From: Actinomycetes bacterium
GTDB taxonomy: Bacteria; Actinomycetota; Actinomycetes; Actinomycetales; Microbacteriaceae
Reading direction: 5' to 3'
DNA length: 64,000 nt
Assembly: GCA_029779645.1 (NCBI GenBank)
Contig: JAKPAC010000041.1
Location: forward strand, 1 to 64,000
Position numbers and translations under genes: made by a program. This document shows positions 25,130 through 33,103 of this stretch, piece after piece. The notes beneath the pieces are model-generated. The model made no database searches, was not told the DNA's origin, and saw only the letters and a program-made list of their open reading frames with translations. Position 1 is the first letter of the stretch. Each line of letters starts with the position of its first letter.

Positions 25130-26452
25130 ATGCGTTTCAGAAGAGGCAGAACAGCACTTTCCGTGCTCGCCATCGCCACGACGGGTGTGCTGGTTGCCGG
25201 ATGCTCCGGCGGCGGGGGAGGCGACCCGAGCGGCAGCGCCGGCGGCGGCGAGAGCGGTGAGTTGACCTTCGTCTACCTCGGCGATGCCGATCAGCAGAAG
25301 GCCTTCAACGCCCTGTTCGCCGAGTTCAACAAGAAAAACCCCGACATCAAGCTCAAGGCCCAGGGCATCCCCGCCGGCAACTGGGCCGACTACTCGAACA
25401 CCGTCGCGACCCGCCTCGCGGGCGGGCAGACCATCGACATCATCCAGGTGGCGACCGAGGGGCAGCGGCTGTTCGCCTCGAAGGGCGTGCTCGAAGACCT
25501 CGGCCCGTACATCGCCCAGGACCAGCAGCTGGTCGATGACTACTGGGCCGACATCAGCCCGAAGCTCAAGCAGTTCAACGAGGAGTTCGCCTCGGGCCCG
25601 AACGGCGAGGTGCTGTTCATCCCGGGCGGGTTCAACACCATGGTGATGTACCTGAACCGCTCGGTGTTCGAAGCCGCCGGAGTCGAGATCCCCGCCGATG
25701 GCAATTGGACGTGGGAGGAATACCTCGCGGCCGGGCACCAGATCAAAGACAAGACCGGCGCGTACATCCAGGCGGCGGGCTCGGGCTACTTCATCGACGC
25801 GATGCCGTGGCTGACGACGAACGGCGCGAGCACGTTCAACGCCGATTGGACGGTCCCGACCTTCAACACCCCGGCAGCGGTCGCCTCCGCCGAGATGGCG
25901 CGGCAGCTGGTCGCCGAGGGGCTCTCGCCGGAACCGGGCGGACAGTTCGACGTGGAGGCCGCATACAAGCAGGGCAAGCTCGCGAGCCTCACAGGCGGGC
26001 GGTGGCCGAACATCGGCATCCGCAACCTCGACATGGTCGACGAGACCGTGATCGTCAACTGGCCGACCAAGGTCGCGAACGGCTCGCCTGTCGGCTGGGA
26101 TGCCTGGAACATCGCGAAGAACAGCAAGAACAAGGAGACGGCCTGGACCTTCATCAAGTTCCTGATGTCGAAGGAGGCGGGTGAGTACTTCGCGAGCATC
26201 GGCGGCACGATCGTCCCGGCCCGCGAATCGGTTGCCGCGTCGAGCTTCTTCCTCGACAACGCCCCCGAGGGCAGCATCCGCCTCAGCGAGGCGATGGACT
26301 ACGCCACTCCCATCCCCTCGATCGACCGCGGCGCCGAGGCGCAGAAGGTCATCGAGGAGGCGTGGCTGACCATCATCTCGGGCCAGGGTGACGCGAAGAG
26401 CACCCTGGATGCGGCACAGGCAAAGCTGGAGAGTCTTGTCGCAAACAAGTAG
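25130..26452 (+). CDS. Sugar ABC transporter substrate-binding lipoprotein
   Basis: This 440-residue protein is a family 1 (MalE-like) extracellular solute-binding protein. The signal ends with lipobox LVAGC (Cys25), followed by a Gly/Ser linker. Typical features are GELTFVYLGDADQQKAFNALF, NRSVFEAAGVEIPADGNWTWEE, and GWDAWNIAKNSKNKETAWTFIKFLM. It delivers oligosaccharides to the two permeases encoded next. The ATG has a strong GAGGAGG ribosome binding site at 25118-25124. Expression is controlled by the LacI operator in the promoter spacer. Context suggests D-arabino-oligosaccharides as ligand, but the sequence does not prove it. Confidence 0.92.
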   Translation: MRFRRGRTALSVLAIATTGVLVAGCSGGGGGDPSGSAGGGESGELTFVYLGDADQQKAFNALFAEFNKKNPDIKLKAQGIPAGNWADYSNTVATRLAGGQTIDIIQVATEGQRLFASKGVLEDLGPYIAQDQQLVDDYWADISPKLKQFNEEFASGPNGEVLFIPGGFNTMVMYLNRSVFEAAGVEIPADGNWTWEEYLAAGHQIKDKTGAYIQAAGSGYFIDAMPWLTTNGASTFNADWTVPTFNTPAAVASAEMARQLVAEGLSPEPGGQFDVEAAYKQGKLASLTGGRWPNIGIRNLDMVDETVIVNWPTKVANGSPVGWDAWNIAKNSKNKETAWTFIKFLMSKEAGEYFASIGGTIVPARESVAASSFFLDNAPEGSIRLSEAMDYATPIPSIDRGAEAQKVIEEAWLTIISGQGDAKSTLDAAQAKLESLVANK

Positions 26453-27362
26453 CACGGCAGCGGTGAGGCGCCCTGGAGCAGTTCGCCAGCGGCGTCTCAC
26501 CGAGGTGGCGGGCTGGCTGTTCGTCAGCCCGGCCACCCTGCTGTTTCTGATCTTCATCGCCGGCCCGTTTGTCTTCGCCATCGGGCTCGCCCTGTTCAAG
26601 TGGGACCTGCTCACCGACCCCGAGTTCGTCGGGTTCGACAACTTCGTCAAGCTGTTCAGCGACCCGCTGCTGCCGAGGGTGCTCGGCAACACGTTCATCT
26701 TCGCGTTCGCGTCGATCGTCACCCACATCGTGCTCGGCCTGCTGCTCGCGATCGCGGTGAACCGCGTGATCAGCCGCTCCCTGAGCTACTTCCTGCGGGT
26801 CGCGATCTTCTTCCCCTTCCTGATCTCGTGGGCGGCGGTCTCGCTGCTGTGGAAGTACGTGCTGGATCCCACATTCGGGTTCGTCGCGCAATACGCGGGC
26901 ATGATCGGGATCGACACCCCGAACTTCTTCACCGACCCGGCGTGGGCGCTGCCGGCGATCATCTTCATCGACCTGTGGCACACGCTCGGCTTCACGTTCA
27001 TCATCATGCTGGCCGGCCTGCAGACGGTGCCGACCGACCTCATCGAGGTCGCGCGCACCGACGGCGCCAACGCGTGGCAGGTGTTCTGGCGCGTGACGCT
27101 GCCGCTGATGTCGCCCACCATGTTCTTCGCCGTGATCATCACGTTCATCGGGGCGTTCCAGATCTTCGATCCGATTCAGATCATCACCAAGGGCGGGCCG
27201 CAGAACTCGACGACGACCATCGTCATGTACCTGTGGGAGAAGGGCTTCCAGGCCTTCCAGATGGGCTATGCGGCCGCGGTCGCCATCCTCGTCTTCCTCA
27301 TCGTGATGGGCGTGACGCTCCTGCAGTTCTGGGGGCGCAGAAGGTGGGTGTACGAAGCATGA
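26436..27362 (+). CDS. Sugar ABC transporter permease (MalF type)
   Basis: This roughly 308-residue protein has six membrane helices and the cytoplasmic EAA loop EVARTDGANAWQVFWRVTLP that contacts the ATPase. It pairs with the permease encoded next. The start is uncertain: TTG 26436 with GGAG 4 bases upstream overlaps the binding-protein gene, and GTG 26463 lies after its stop without a ribosome binding site. Both give the conserved RRLTEVAGWLFVSPATLLF region. No ATPase gene is present in the locus, so a shared MsiK-type ATPase elsewhere is expected. Confidence 0.88.
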   Translation: MSQTSSTAAVRRPGAVRQRRLTEVAGWLFVSPATLLFLIFIAGPFVFAIGLALFKWDLLTDPEFVGFDNFVKLFSDPLLPRVLGNTFIFAFASIVTHIVLGLLLAIAVNRVISRSLSYFLRVAIFFPFLISWAAVSLLWKYVLDPTFGFVAQYAGMIGIDTPNFFTDPAWALPAIIFIDLWHTLGFTFIIMLAGLQTVPTDLIEVARTDGANAWQVFWRVTLPLMSPTMFFAVIITFIGAFQIFDPIQIITKGGPQNSTTTIVMYLWEKGFQAFQMGYAAAVAILVFLIVMGVTLLQFWGRRRWVYEA

Positions 27363-28258
27363 CCATGCCACCCGGTGTGCGCACCGACTACCAGGGCGAC
27401 CTGCTCCGGCGGGTCGATGCCCGCACGCGCGGCCGGCGCCTGCGCTGGTTCGACATCGTCCTCGGGATCGTGCTCATCGTCTTCGGCGTCCTGATGCTGG
27501 CGCCGCTGTATTGGCTGATCTCGACGAGCTTCACGGTCGGCTCGGAGGCCTTCACCGAGCCGCCCAAATGGCTGCCGATCCCCTTCACCGTGCAGAACTT
27601 CATCGACGTGTTCGAGTACGTCCCGTTCGGCCAGCAGTTTCTCAACTCGGTGCTGCTCGCCGTCATCGTCACGGGCGGTTCGCTGACCTTCTCGGTGCTC
27701 GCCGCCTACGGCTTCGCCCGCGTCGCCTTCCGTGGCAGTGGGCCGCTCCTGGTCGTGATGCTCTCGGCGCTCATGGTCCCGGCGCAGCTGGTGATCATCC
27801 CGATCTTCATCATGATGCGCCAGCTCGGGCTCGTCGACACGCTCGCCGCGCTGTGGCTTCCCGCGCTCGTGAACGTCTTCCAGATCTTCTTCCTCACGCA
27901 GTATTTCCGCACGATCCCGCGCGAGCTCGACGAGGCGGCGAAGATCGACGGCGCCGGGCACCTGTGGATTCTGTTTCGGATGCTGCTGCCCCTGGCGGGA
28001 CCGGCGATCGCGGCGCTTGCCATCCTGAGCTTCGAGGCATCCTGGAACGGCTATTTCGGGCCGTTGATCTTCCTCTCCAGCCCCGAGAACATGACCCTGC
28101 CGCTCGGCCTGGTCGTGCTGCAGCAGGGGTTCGGCGCGGCGCCCGCGGCCGTGGTCTTCGCGGCGATCACGATGGTGGTGACCCCGCTGCTGATCGTGTT
28201 TCTCATCTTCCAGCGGCAGTTCGTCGCCAGCGTCGCCTCCTCGGGGCTGAAGGGCTGA
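27359..28258 (+). CDS. Sugar ABC transporter permease (MalG type)
   Basis: This 299-residue inner-membrane protein is the second permease. It has six helices, beginning FDIVLGIVLIVFGVLMLAPL, and the EAA loop ELDEAAKIDGAGHLWILFRM. Its ATG overlaps the previous stop (ATGA at 27359-27362), so translation is coupled; an ATG at 27365 is an alternative. The gene leads into the small membrane protein and GH116 genes with gaps or overlaps under 5 bases, showing a single operon from import to hydrolysis. Confidence 0.92.
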   Translation: MTMPPGVRTDYQGDLLRRVDARTRGRRLRWFDIVLGIVLIVFGVLMLAPLYWLISTSFTVGSEAFTEPPKWLPIPFTVQNFIDVFEYVPFGQQFLNSVLLAVIVTGGSLTFSVLAAYGFARVAFRGSGPLLVVMLSALMVPAQLVIIPIFIMMRQLGLVDTLAALWLPALVNVFQIFFLTQYFRTIPRELDEAAKIDGAGHLWILFRMLLPLAGPAIAALAILSFEASWNGYFGPLIFLSSPENMTLPLGLVVLQQGFGAAPAAVVFAAITMVVTPLLIVFLIFQRQFVASVASSGLKG

Positions 28259-28262
28259 GGCC

Positions 28263-29054
28263 ATGGCTGCTCCGGTGCGCGGGCACGGGTCCGCAGGTGC
28301 CCAGCTGGCACGCCGCGAGCGCGAGCCCGATCCGGTGCTGCGGCGGCTGCCGATGGCGTTCTGGCGCAGCCTGCCCGTGCTGCTCGTGTGCGGGTGCGCA
28401 CTCCTCGCGCCCACCCTGCTTGTCGGCGCGCTGTTCGGGGCCGAGAGCCCGCTGCTCGCCCTCCTCGTCTGTGCGGTGGGCGCACCGCTGCTGCTCGTGT
28501 GCATCGAACGCCTGCACGCGGAACTGTTCGAGCGCGAGGCCGGCGCTGGGCGGCGCTGGTGGCACCGCGCCCTGCGCGCCGAGGCGATCGTGCTGCCGTG
28601 CGGGCTCGCCGCGGCGCTCAGCCTGATCGCCGCGTACGCCGCGGCCGAGACCGGCTCCGCGGTGTTCTCGATCGCCGCGGCCGCAGGCGCGCTCGCCGCG
28701 CTGGTGCTCGCGCTGATCGCGATCGTCGCGCTCCCGCTGTGCATCGCCCGACCCGAGCACACCCTGCGCGCGATCGTCCTGGTCGCCTGCTACGCGCTGC
28801 TGCGCTCGCCGCTGCCGGCGCTCGCCGTCGCGACGGTGGGCAGCGCGCTGGCCTGGTTCGCCATGTCGGGCCTGCCCGGGCTCGCCGCCATCGCGCCGGG
28901 CCTGCTCGCCGCGCTCGCCGTCGGTGCGGCCTGGCCCACCGTCGTGCGCGCGGGTGTCGCGCTCCCGGCCCTCTCCCCGTTCTCGCCTCGCAGCGGCACC
29001 GCGCCGCACCCCGGGCGCCCATCCGCGAATTCGCAGCAAAGGAGCACGCCATGA
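28263..29054 (+). CDS. Membrane protein of unknown function (possibly DUF624/YesL-like)
   Basis: This 263-residue protein has five or six hydrophobic segments (FWRSLPVLLVCGCALLAPTLL, LLALLVCAVGAPLLLVCIE and others) and an Ala-rich composition. YesL-like (DUF624) membrane proteins of similar size often accompany carbohydrate ABC importers, which fits its place between the second permease and GH116, but the similarity is by general pattern only. It starts 4 bases after the permease stop and its stop overlaps the GH116 ATG (ATGA). It may assist the importer. Confidence 0.7.
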   Translation: MAAPVRGHGSAGAQLARREREPDPVLRRLPMAFWRSLPVLLVCGCALLAPTLLVGALFGAESPLLALLVCAVGAPLLLVCIERLHAELFEREAGAGRRWWHRALRAEAIVLPCGLAAALSLIAAYAAAETGSAVFSIAAAAGALAALVLALIAIVALPLCIARPEHTLRAIVLVACYALLRSPLPALAVATVGSALAWFAMSGLPGLAAIAPGLLAALAVGAAWPTVVRAGVALPALSPFSPRSGTAPHPGRPSANSQQRSTP

Positions 29055-31714
29055 GTCCCGTTCTTCGTCAGCGCGTCCACCACACCGACGCACCCGCACT
29101 GGCCATGCCCGTCGGCGGCATCGGCACGGGGGGATTCGCCGTGGGCGCCGACGGCTCGCTTCGGCAGTGGCAGCTGAGCGGCATGCCGAACCACCGCGGC
29201 GCGCTTCCCGGCACGGGGTTCTGGCTGCGCCTCGCGCGGATCGAGCCCCCGGTGCAGGTGGTCACCATGCTGCAGGGCGCCCCGGCGCCAGACCCCGCGG
29301 CGCCGCTGGTCACCGACGGCGAGGTTCCCGAGTGGATGCTCGATGCCGCCGAGCGCGTCGGCACGATGTCGCAGGCCCGCTTCAGCGCCACCTACCCCGT
29401 CGCCGACGTCGAGTTCACCGACGATCGGGTGCCGCTGCACGTGACGATGCGGGTGCTGAACCCGATGGTGCCGGGAGACGTGGAAACCAGCAGCATCCCG
29501 ACCGCGATGTTCGAGTTCACGCTGCGCAACGACGGGCCCATCGAGGTGCACGGCACGCTGGCGGGCTCGCTGCTGAACGCCGTGGGGTGGGATGGCGTCT
29601 CGCCCATCGCCGATGTGACCCCCGGGCTTGGCGGCAACGTGAACCGGATGGTGCGCGGCAAGGGCTGGACCCGCGTGGTGATGGACAATCCCGCGCTGGC
29701 CGAGAGCGCCCAGTTCGCGGGGCAGATGGTGCTCGCCGCCGACGACGAGCGGGCGGCGGCGCTGCCGCGCTGCGCGGGGGTGGAGCACCTGGTGTCGTTC
29801 CTCGAGTCGCGGGCGCTCGCCGATGGGCGCGCGAAGCTGGAGCTCGCGCCCACGATCGCCGACCCGCAGCTGCACGCGCCGCGCTCGGGCGAGGGGCCGA
29901 GCGCCCCGGGCCGCTCGTGGCTCGGGGTGATCGGCGTGCCGTTTTGGCTGGAGCCGGGGCAGACCCGGGTGATCCGCTTCAGCATGTCGTGGCACTTCGC
30001 CAACCGCTTCGTCGACATCGAGCAGTTCGGGCAGCCGCACCCCGAGTGGGGCGGTTCGCGCTTCTACATCGGCAACGCCTACGCCGGCCGCTACCTCGAT
30101 GCCCTGGACGTCGAGCGACAGGTGGCGACGCAGTGGGACGCGCTCGTCGACGAGACGCTCTCGTGGACGCAGACGCTGCTCGACTCCGATCTCGACGCGC
30201 GCACGGTCGACCGGATGGCGGCGCAGGCGTCGCTCGTGCGCAGCCCGACCTGCTTCGTCGGGGCGGACGGCCGCTTTTATGGGTACGAGGGCTCGCTCGG
30301 GGCATCCACCACCATGTGGTCGGGTGCGTTCGGCGGTTCGTGCCCGCTCAACTGCACCCACGTGTGGCAGTACGAGGCGGCGCTCGCTGCGCTGTGGCCC
30401 TGCCTCGAGCGCAATATGCGCGACACCGAGTTCGACGTCATGCAGGCGCCGAACGGGGCGATCCCGCACCGGCTCCGGGTGCCCGTGTACCTGCGGCAGA
30501 TGTGGGATGAGCACATCGGCGGGCCCGAGGAACCGGCCCTCGACGGCATGCTCGCGACGATCCTCAAATCGCTCCGTGACGCGCAGCGCGGGGCTGGGCG
30601 CGAGTGGGTGCAGCGGCGCTGGCCGAGGCTTTACGCACTGTATCGGCACATCGCCGAGAAATGGGATGCCGACGGCGACGGCGTGCTTCGCGGCATCCAG
30701 CCCAGCACCCACGACATCGACCTCGCGGGTGTGAACACGTTCATGGGCACGCTCTGGCTCGCGGCGCTGCGCGCACTCGAGGAGCTCGCGCGCATGGTGG
30801 GCGATGCCGAGGCGGAGCGGGAGGTGCGCGAGCGCTTCGAATCGGGATCGCGGCGCTACGACGAGCTGCTGTTCGATGGCACGCACTACATCCAGACGCT
30901 CGACCCGGGCGACCCGAGCGACTTTCAGTGGCTCGGCGGCACGCTCAGCGATCAGCTGATCGGGCAGTGGTGGGCGCACCAGCTCGGGCTCGGGCACATC
31001 CTGCCGCCCGAGCACGTGCGCACGGCCCTGCAGCACGTGGTGCGCACGAACCTGAAACACGGTTTCGAAGACTTCGAACACCCGTACCGCGTCTATGCCG
31101 ACGCGGCGGAGGACTCGGGGCTGTTGATGTGCTCGTGGCCGGCGGGTGGCCGCCCCGAGGTGCCGACCCGCTACAGCGACGAGGTGTGGAGCGGCATCGA
31201 ATATCAGGTCGCCGCGCACTGTCTGTGGGAGGGGCTGGATGCCGAGGCCGACGCCGTGCTCGATGCGCTGTGGACCCGGCACGACGGGCGCCGGCGCAAC
31301 CCCTACAACGAGATCGAATGCGGCGACCACTACGCGCGCGCCATGGCGGGGTGGACCGTGCTGCAGGCGCGCAGCGGGGTGCGCATCGACGAGGCGCACG
31401 GTGAGATGCACCTCGCGCGCGACGGGCGCTGGCCCTGGGTCTGCTCGACCGGCTACGGCACGGTCGACGTGCGTGGGACGGAGGTGTCGGTGCGATGCGC
31501 GGCGGGCGCGCTGCACGTCGCGGTGCTGCGTGACGGCGACCGCGGCGGCAACCTCGGGCGAGTCTCGGTCGAGGCCGGCGCGGATGCCGTGACGCCCCGC
31601 GCCACCGCGGCCGGGACCGATGCGGCGGGTGCCCAGGCCGTGGCCGGTGCGGGCGGGGCTGCGGGGGCGGACGGGATCGCGGGGGCGGACGGGATCGTGG
31701 GCGAGGTGTCGTGA
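29051..31714 (+). CDS. GH116 family glycoside hydrolase (cytoplasmic)
   Basis: This 887-residue protein resembles GH116 (bile-acid beta-glucosidase/GBA2-type). The N-terminal beta domain starts AMPVGGIGTGGFAVGADGSL; the (alpha/alpha)6 catalytic domain contains CTHVWQYEAALAALWPCLER with the probable nucleophile Glu442, and GIQPSTHDIDLAGVNTFMG with the probable acid/base Asp555. It has no signal peptide and is encoded behind the importer, so it acts on imported sugars; an exo-arabinofuranosidase or beta-glycosidase role is plausible. The last 50 residues are a Gly/Ala repeat tail (AGADGIAGADGIVG). An AAAGGAG ribosome binding site precedes the ATG. Confidence 0.88.
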   Translation: MSPVLRQRVHHTDAPALAMPVGGIGTGGFAVGADGSLRQWQLSGMPNHRGALPGTGFWLRLARIEPPVQVVTMLQGAPAPDPAAPLVTDGEVPEWMLDAAERVGTMSQARFSATYPVADVEFTDDRVPLHVTMRVLNPMVPGDVETSSIPTAMFEFTLRNDGPIEVHGTLAGSLLNAVGWDGVSPIADVTPGLGGNVNRMVRGKGWTRVVMDNPALAESAQFAGQMVLAADDERAAALPRCAGVEHLVSFLESRALADGRAKLELAPTIADPQLHAPRSGEGPSAPGRSWLGVIGVPFWLEPGQTRVIRFSMSWHFANRFVDIEQFGQPHPEWGGSRFYIGNAYAGRYLDALDVERQVATQWDALVDETLSWTQTLLDSDLDARTVDRMAAQASLVRSPTCFVGADGRFYGYEGSLGASTTMWSGAFGGSCPLNCTHVWQYEAALAALWPCLERNMRDTEFDVMQAPNGAIPHRLRVPVYLRQMWDEHIGGPEEPALDGMLATILKSLRDAQRGAGREWVQRRWPRLYALYRHIAEKWDADGDGVLRGIQPSTHDIDLAGVNTFMGTLWLAALRALEELARMVGDAEAEREVRERFESGSRRYDELLFDGTHYIQTLDPGDPSDFQWLGGTLSDQLIGQWWAHQLGLGHILPPEHVRTALQHVVRTNLKHGFEDFEHPYRVYADAAEDSGLLMCSWPAGGRPEVPTRYSDEVWSGIEYQVAAHCLWEGLDAEADAVLDALWTRHDGRRRNPYNEIECGDHYARAMAGWTVLQARSGVRIDEAHGEMHLARDGRWPWVCSTGYGTVDVRGTEVSVRCAAGALHVAVLRDGDRGGNLGRVSVEAGADAVTPRATAAGTDAAGAQAVAGAGGAAGADGIAGADGIVGEVS

Positions 31715-31739
31715 CCGTCGTTTTGTGCACGTCACGGAA

Positions 31740-31758
31740 TATGGTGCAATCGATTTCG
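31740..31758 (+). promoter_or_regulatory. lacI-family gene promoter with operator 3
   Basis: -10 TATGGT (31740-31745) is overlapped at its last base by TGCAATCGATTTCG (31745-31758), two mismatches from the perfect palindrome. It indicates autoregulation of the repressor. Confidence 0.7.
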
Positions 31759-31810
31759 GCGTGTGCCCAGCACGGTGCACGCACGCGAGCCGGACGAAGG
31801 GGGGTGCGTG

Positions 31811-32872
31811 ATGGCGACGATTTACGAGGTCGCGAAGCTGGCGGGGGTCTCGCCGGCGACGGTGTCGCGGGTGTTCAACGGCATGGGCGTCTCCGAGCAG
31901 AAGACGCTCGCCGTGCGCGAGGCCGCCCGCGAGCTGCGCTTCACCCCGAACCGCACGGCGCGGAGCCTGCGCCGACAGGCATCCGAGGTCATCGCCCTCG
32001 TGCTGCCCGATATCGAGAACCCCTACTTCACCGAGATGGCGCGTGGGGTCGAGGATGTCGCGTCCGCCGCCGGCTACTCGCTCGTGATCTGCAACTCGGA
32101 CTCGCAGATCGAGAAGGAGGCGAACTACCTGAAGATCGCCATCTCGGAGCGCATGGCCGGGGTGATCCTGGCGGCCGCCTCCGACCGCACCAACCTGGAC
32201 GACCTGATCGCGACTGGCCGCCCGATCGTCGCGGTCGACCGGGGGACCGGCTACGACATCGACGGCGTGGTGATGGCCAATCGGGCCGCGGGAGAGGCCG
32301 CGACCGAGCACCTCGTGCGTGCCGGGTTCACCCGCATCGCCTGCATCACCGGGCCCGAGCACATCGAGACCGCGCGCGAGCGTTCGCAGGGGTGGCGCTC
32401 GGTGCTCGCGCAGCACCTGCCGCAGTTCGATCCCGAGCCGTATCTGCGCTACTCGACGTTTCGGGTCGACGGTGGGCGGGAGAAGATGGAGGAGCTGCTC
32501 GCGATGCCCGAGCCACCGGACGCCGTGGTGGCGGCCAACAACCTCCTGGGCGTGGGGGCGATTCAGGTGCTCACCGAGCGTGGGCTCACGCCGCCGAAGC
32601 TCGGGGTCGCTGTCGTCGGCTCGCTGCCGTTCACGACGCTCTCGCCGAGTGCGGTGACCGTGGTGCGCCTGCCGGCCCGGCACATGGGGGTCACGGCCGC
32701 GCGCCTGCTGCTCGAGCGGATCGAGGGCGATCGGCAGCCGGCGCGCACGGTGGTGCTGCGCAACGAGATGCAGCCCGCGGATGCGCACGCCGGGCTCGTA
32801 CCACCCGGCCCGGTGCCACCCGGCCCGGTGCCACCCGCGAGCCGGGAGCGGCGCGACGAGGCGGTGCAGTAA
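31811..32872 (+). CDS. LacI family repressor of the D-arabinan-type locus
   Basis: This 353-residue regulator has the LacI helix-turn-helix IYEVAKLAGVSPATVSRVFNG (residues 4-24 region), the hinge helix with RSLRRQASEVIALVLPDIENPYF, and a periplasmic-binding-protein-like sugar-binding domain. The ATG at 31811 has AAGGGGGG 6 bases upstream; earlier starts are rejected. A palindrome matching LacI-type operators (ATCGAT centre) lies in its own promoter and in three other promoters of the locus, so it probably responds to D-arabinose or an oligosaccharide. A Pro-rich tail (VPPGP repeats) at the C-terminus is unusual and encoded by a DNA repeat. Confidence 0.9.
   Translation: MATIYEVAKLAGVSPATVSRVFNGMGVSEQKTLAVREAARELRFTPNRTARSLRRQASEVIALVLPDIENPYFTEMARGVEDVASAAGYSLVICNSDSQIEKEANYLKIAISERMAGVILAAASDRTNLDDLIATGRPIVAVDRGTGYDIDGVVMANRAAGEAATEHLVRAGFTRIACITGPEHIETARERSQGWRSVLAQHLPQFDPEPYLRYSTFRVDGGREKMEELLAMPEPPDAVVAANNLLGVGAIQVLTERGLTPPKLGVAVVGSLPFTTLSPSAVTVVRLPARHMGVTAARLLLERIEGDRQPARTVVLRNEMQPADAHAGLVPPGPVPPGPVPPASRERRDEAVQ
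32798..32841 (+). repeat. 15-bp in-frame repeat in LacI tail
   Basis: GTACCACCCGGCCCG (32798-32812) is repeated at 32813-32827 with one change and partly a third time, encoding VPPGP-VPPGP-VPPAS at the C-terminus. Confidence 0.75.
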
Positions 32873-32898
32873 CCGCGCGGCCGGTGCCCCGCGACACT

Positions 32899-32946
32899 CG
32901 CCCGGCCGCCCGCCCGGCCGCCCGCGCGGCCGCCCGCCCGGCCGCG
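32899..32946. repeat. 12-bp tandem repeat, four copies
   Basis: CGCCCGGCCGCC repeats four times with one or two changes in the third and fourth copies. It lies between the LacI gene and the kinase operon promoter. Confidence 0.8.
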
Positions 32947-33006
32947 AGACCGCGCCGCGACAGCCGCCTCCCAGCATCACCGGCGACAGCGCGGGCGCCG
33001 CACAAC

Positions 33007-33026
33007 TACACTTGAAATCGATTTCA
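33007..33026 (+). promoter_or_regulatory. Kinase-isomerase operon promoter with operator 4
   Basis: -10 TACACT (33007-33012) is followed directly by TGAAATCGATTTCA (33013-33026), a perfect 14-bp palindrome and the best copy of the locus operator. A weak -35, GCGACA, lies 18 bases upstream. Confidence 0.82.
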
Positions 33027-33103
33027 CAAGGCGAGTGATCGCGTCGCGCGACCGCACGCTGCACACGGCACACGACGGAACACGATCAGCACGAGGGAAC
33101 ACG

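Noticed and set aside
28790..33073. Minus-strand open frame of 1427 codons opposite GH116 and the LacI gene
   Set aside because: Same reasoning: antisense shadow of strongly supported genes with no family motifs or ribosome binding site.
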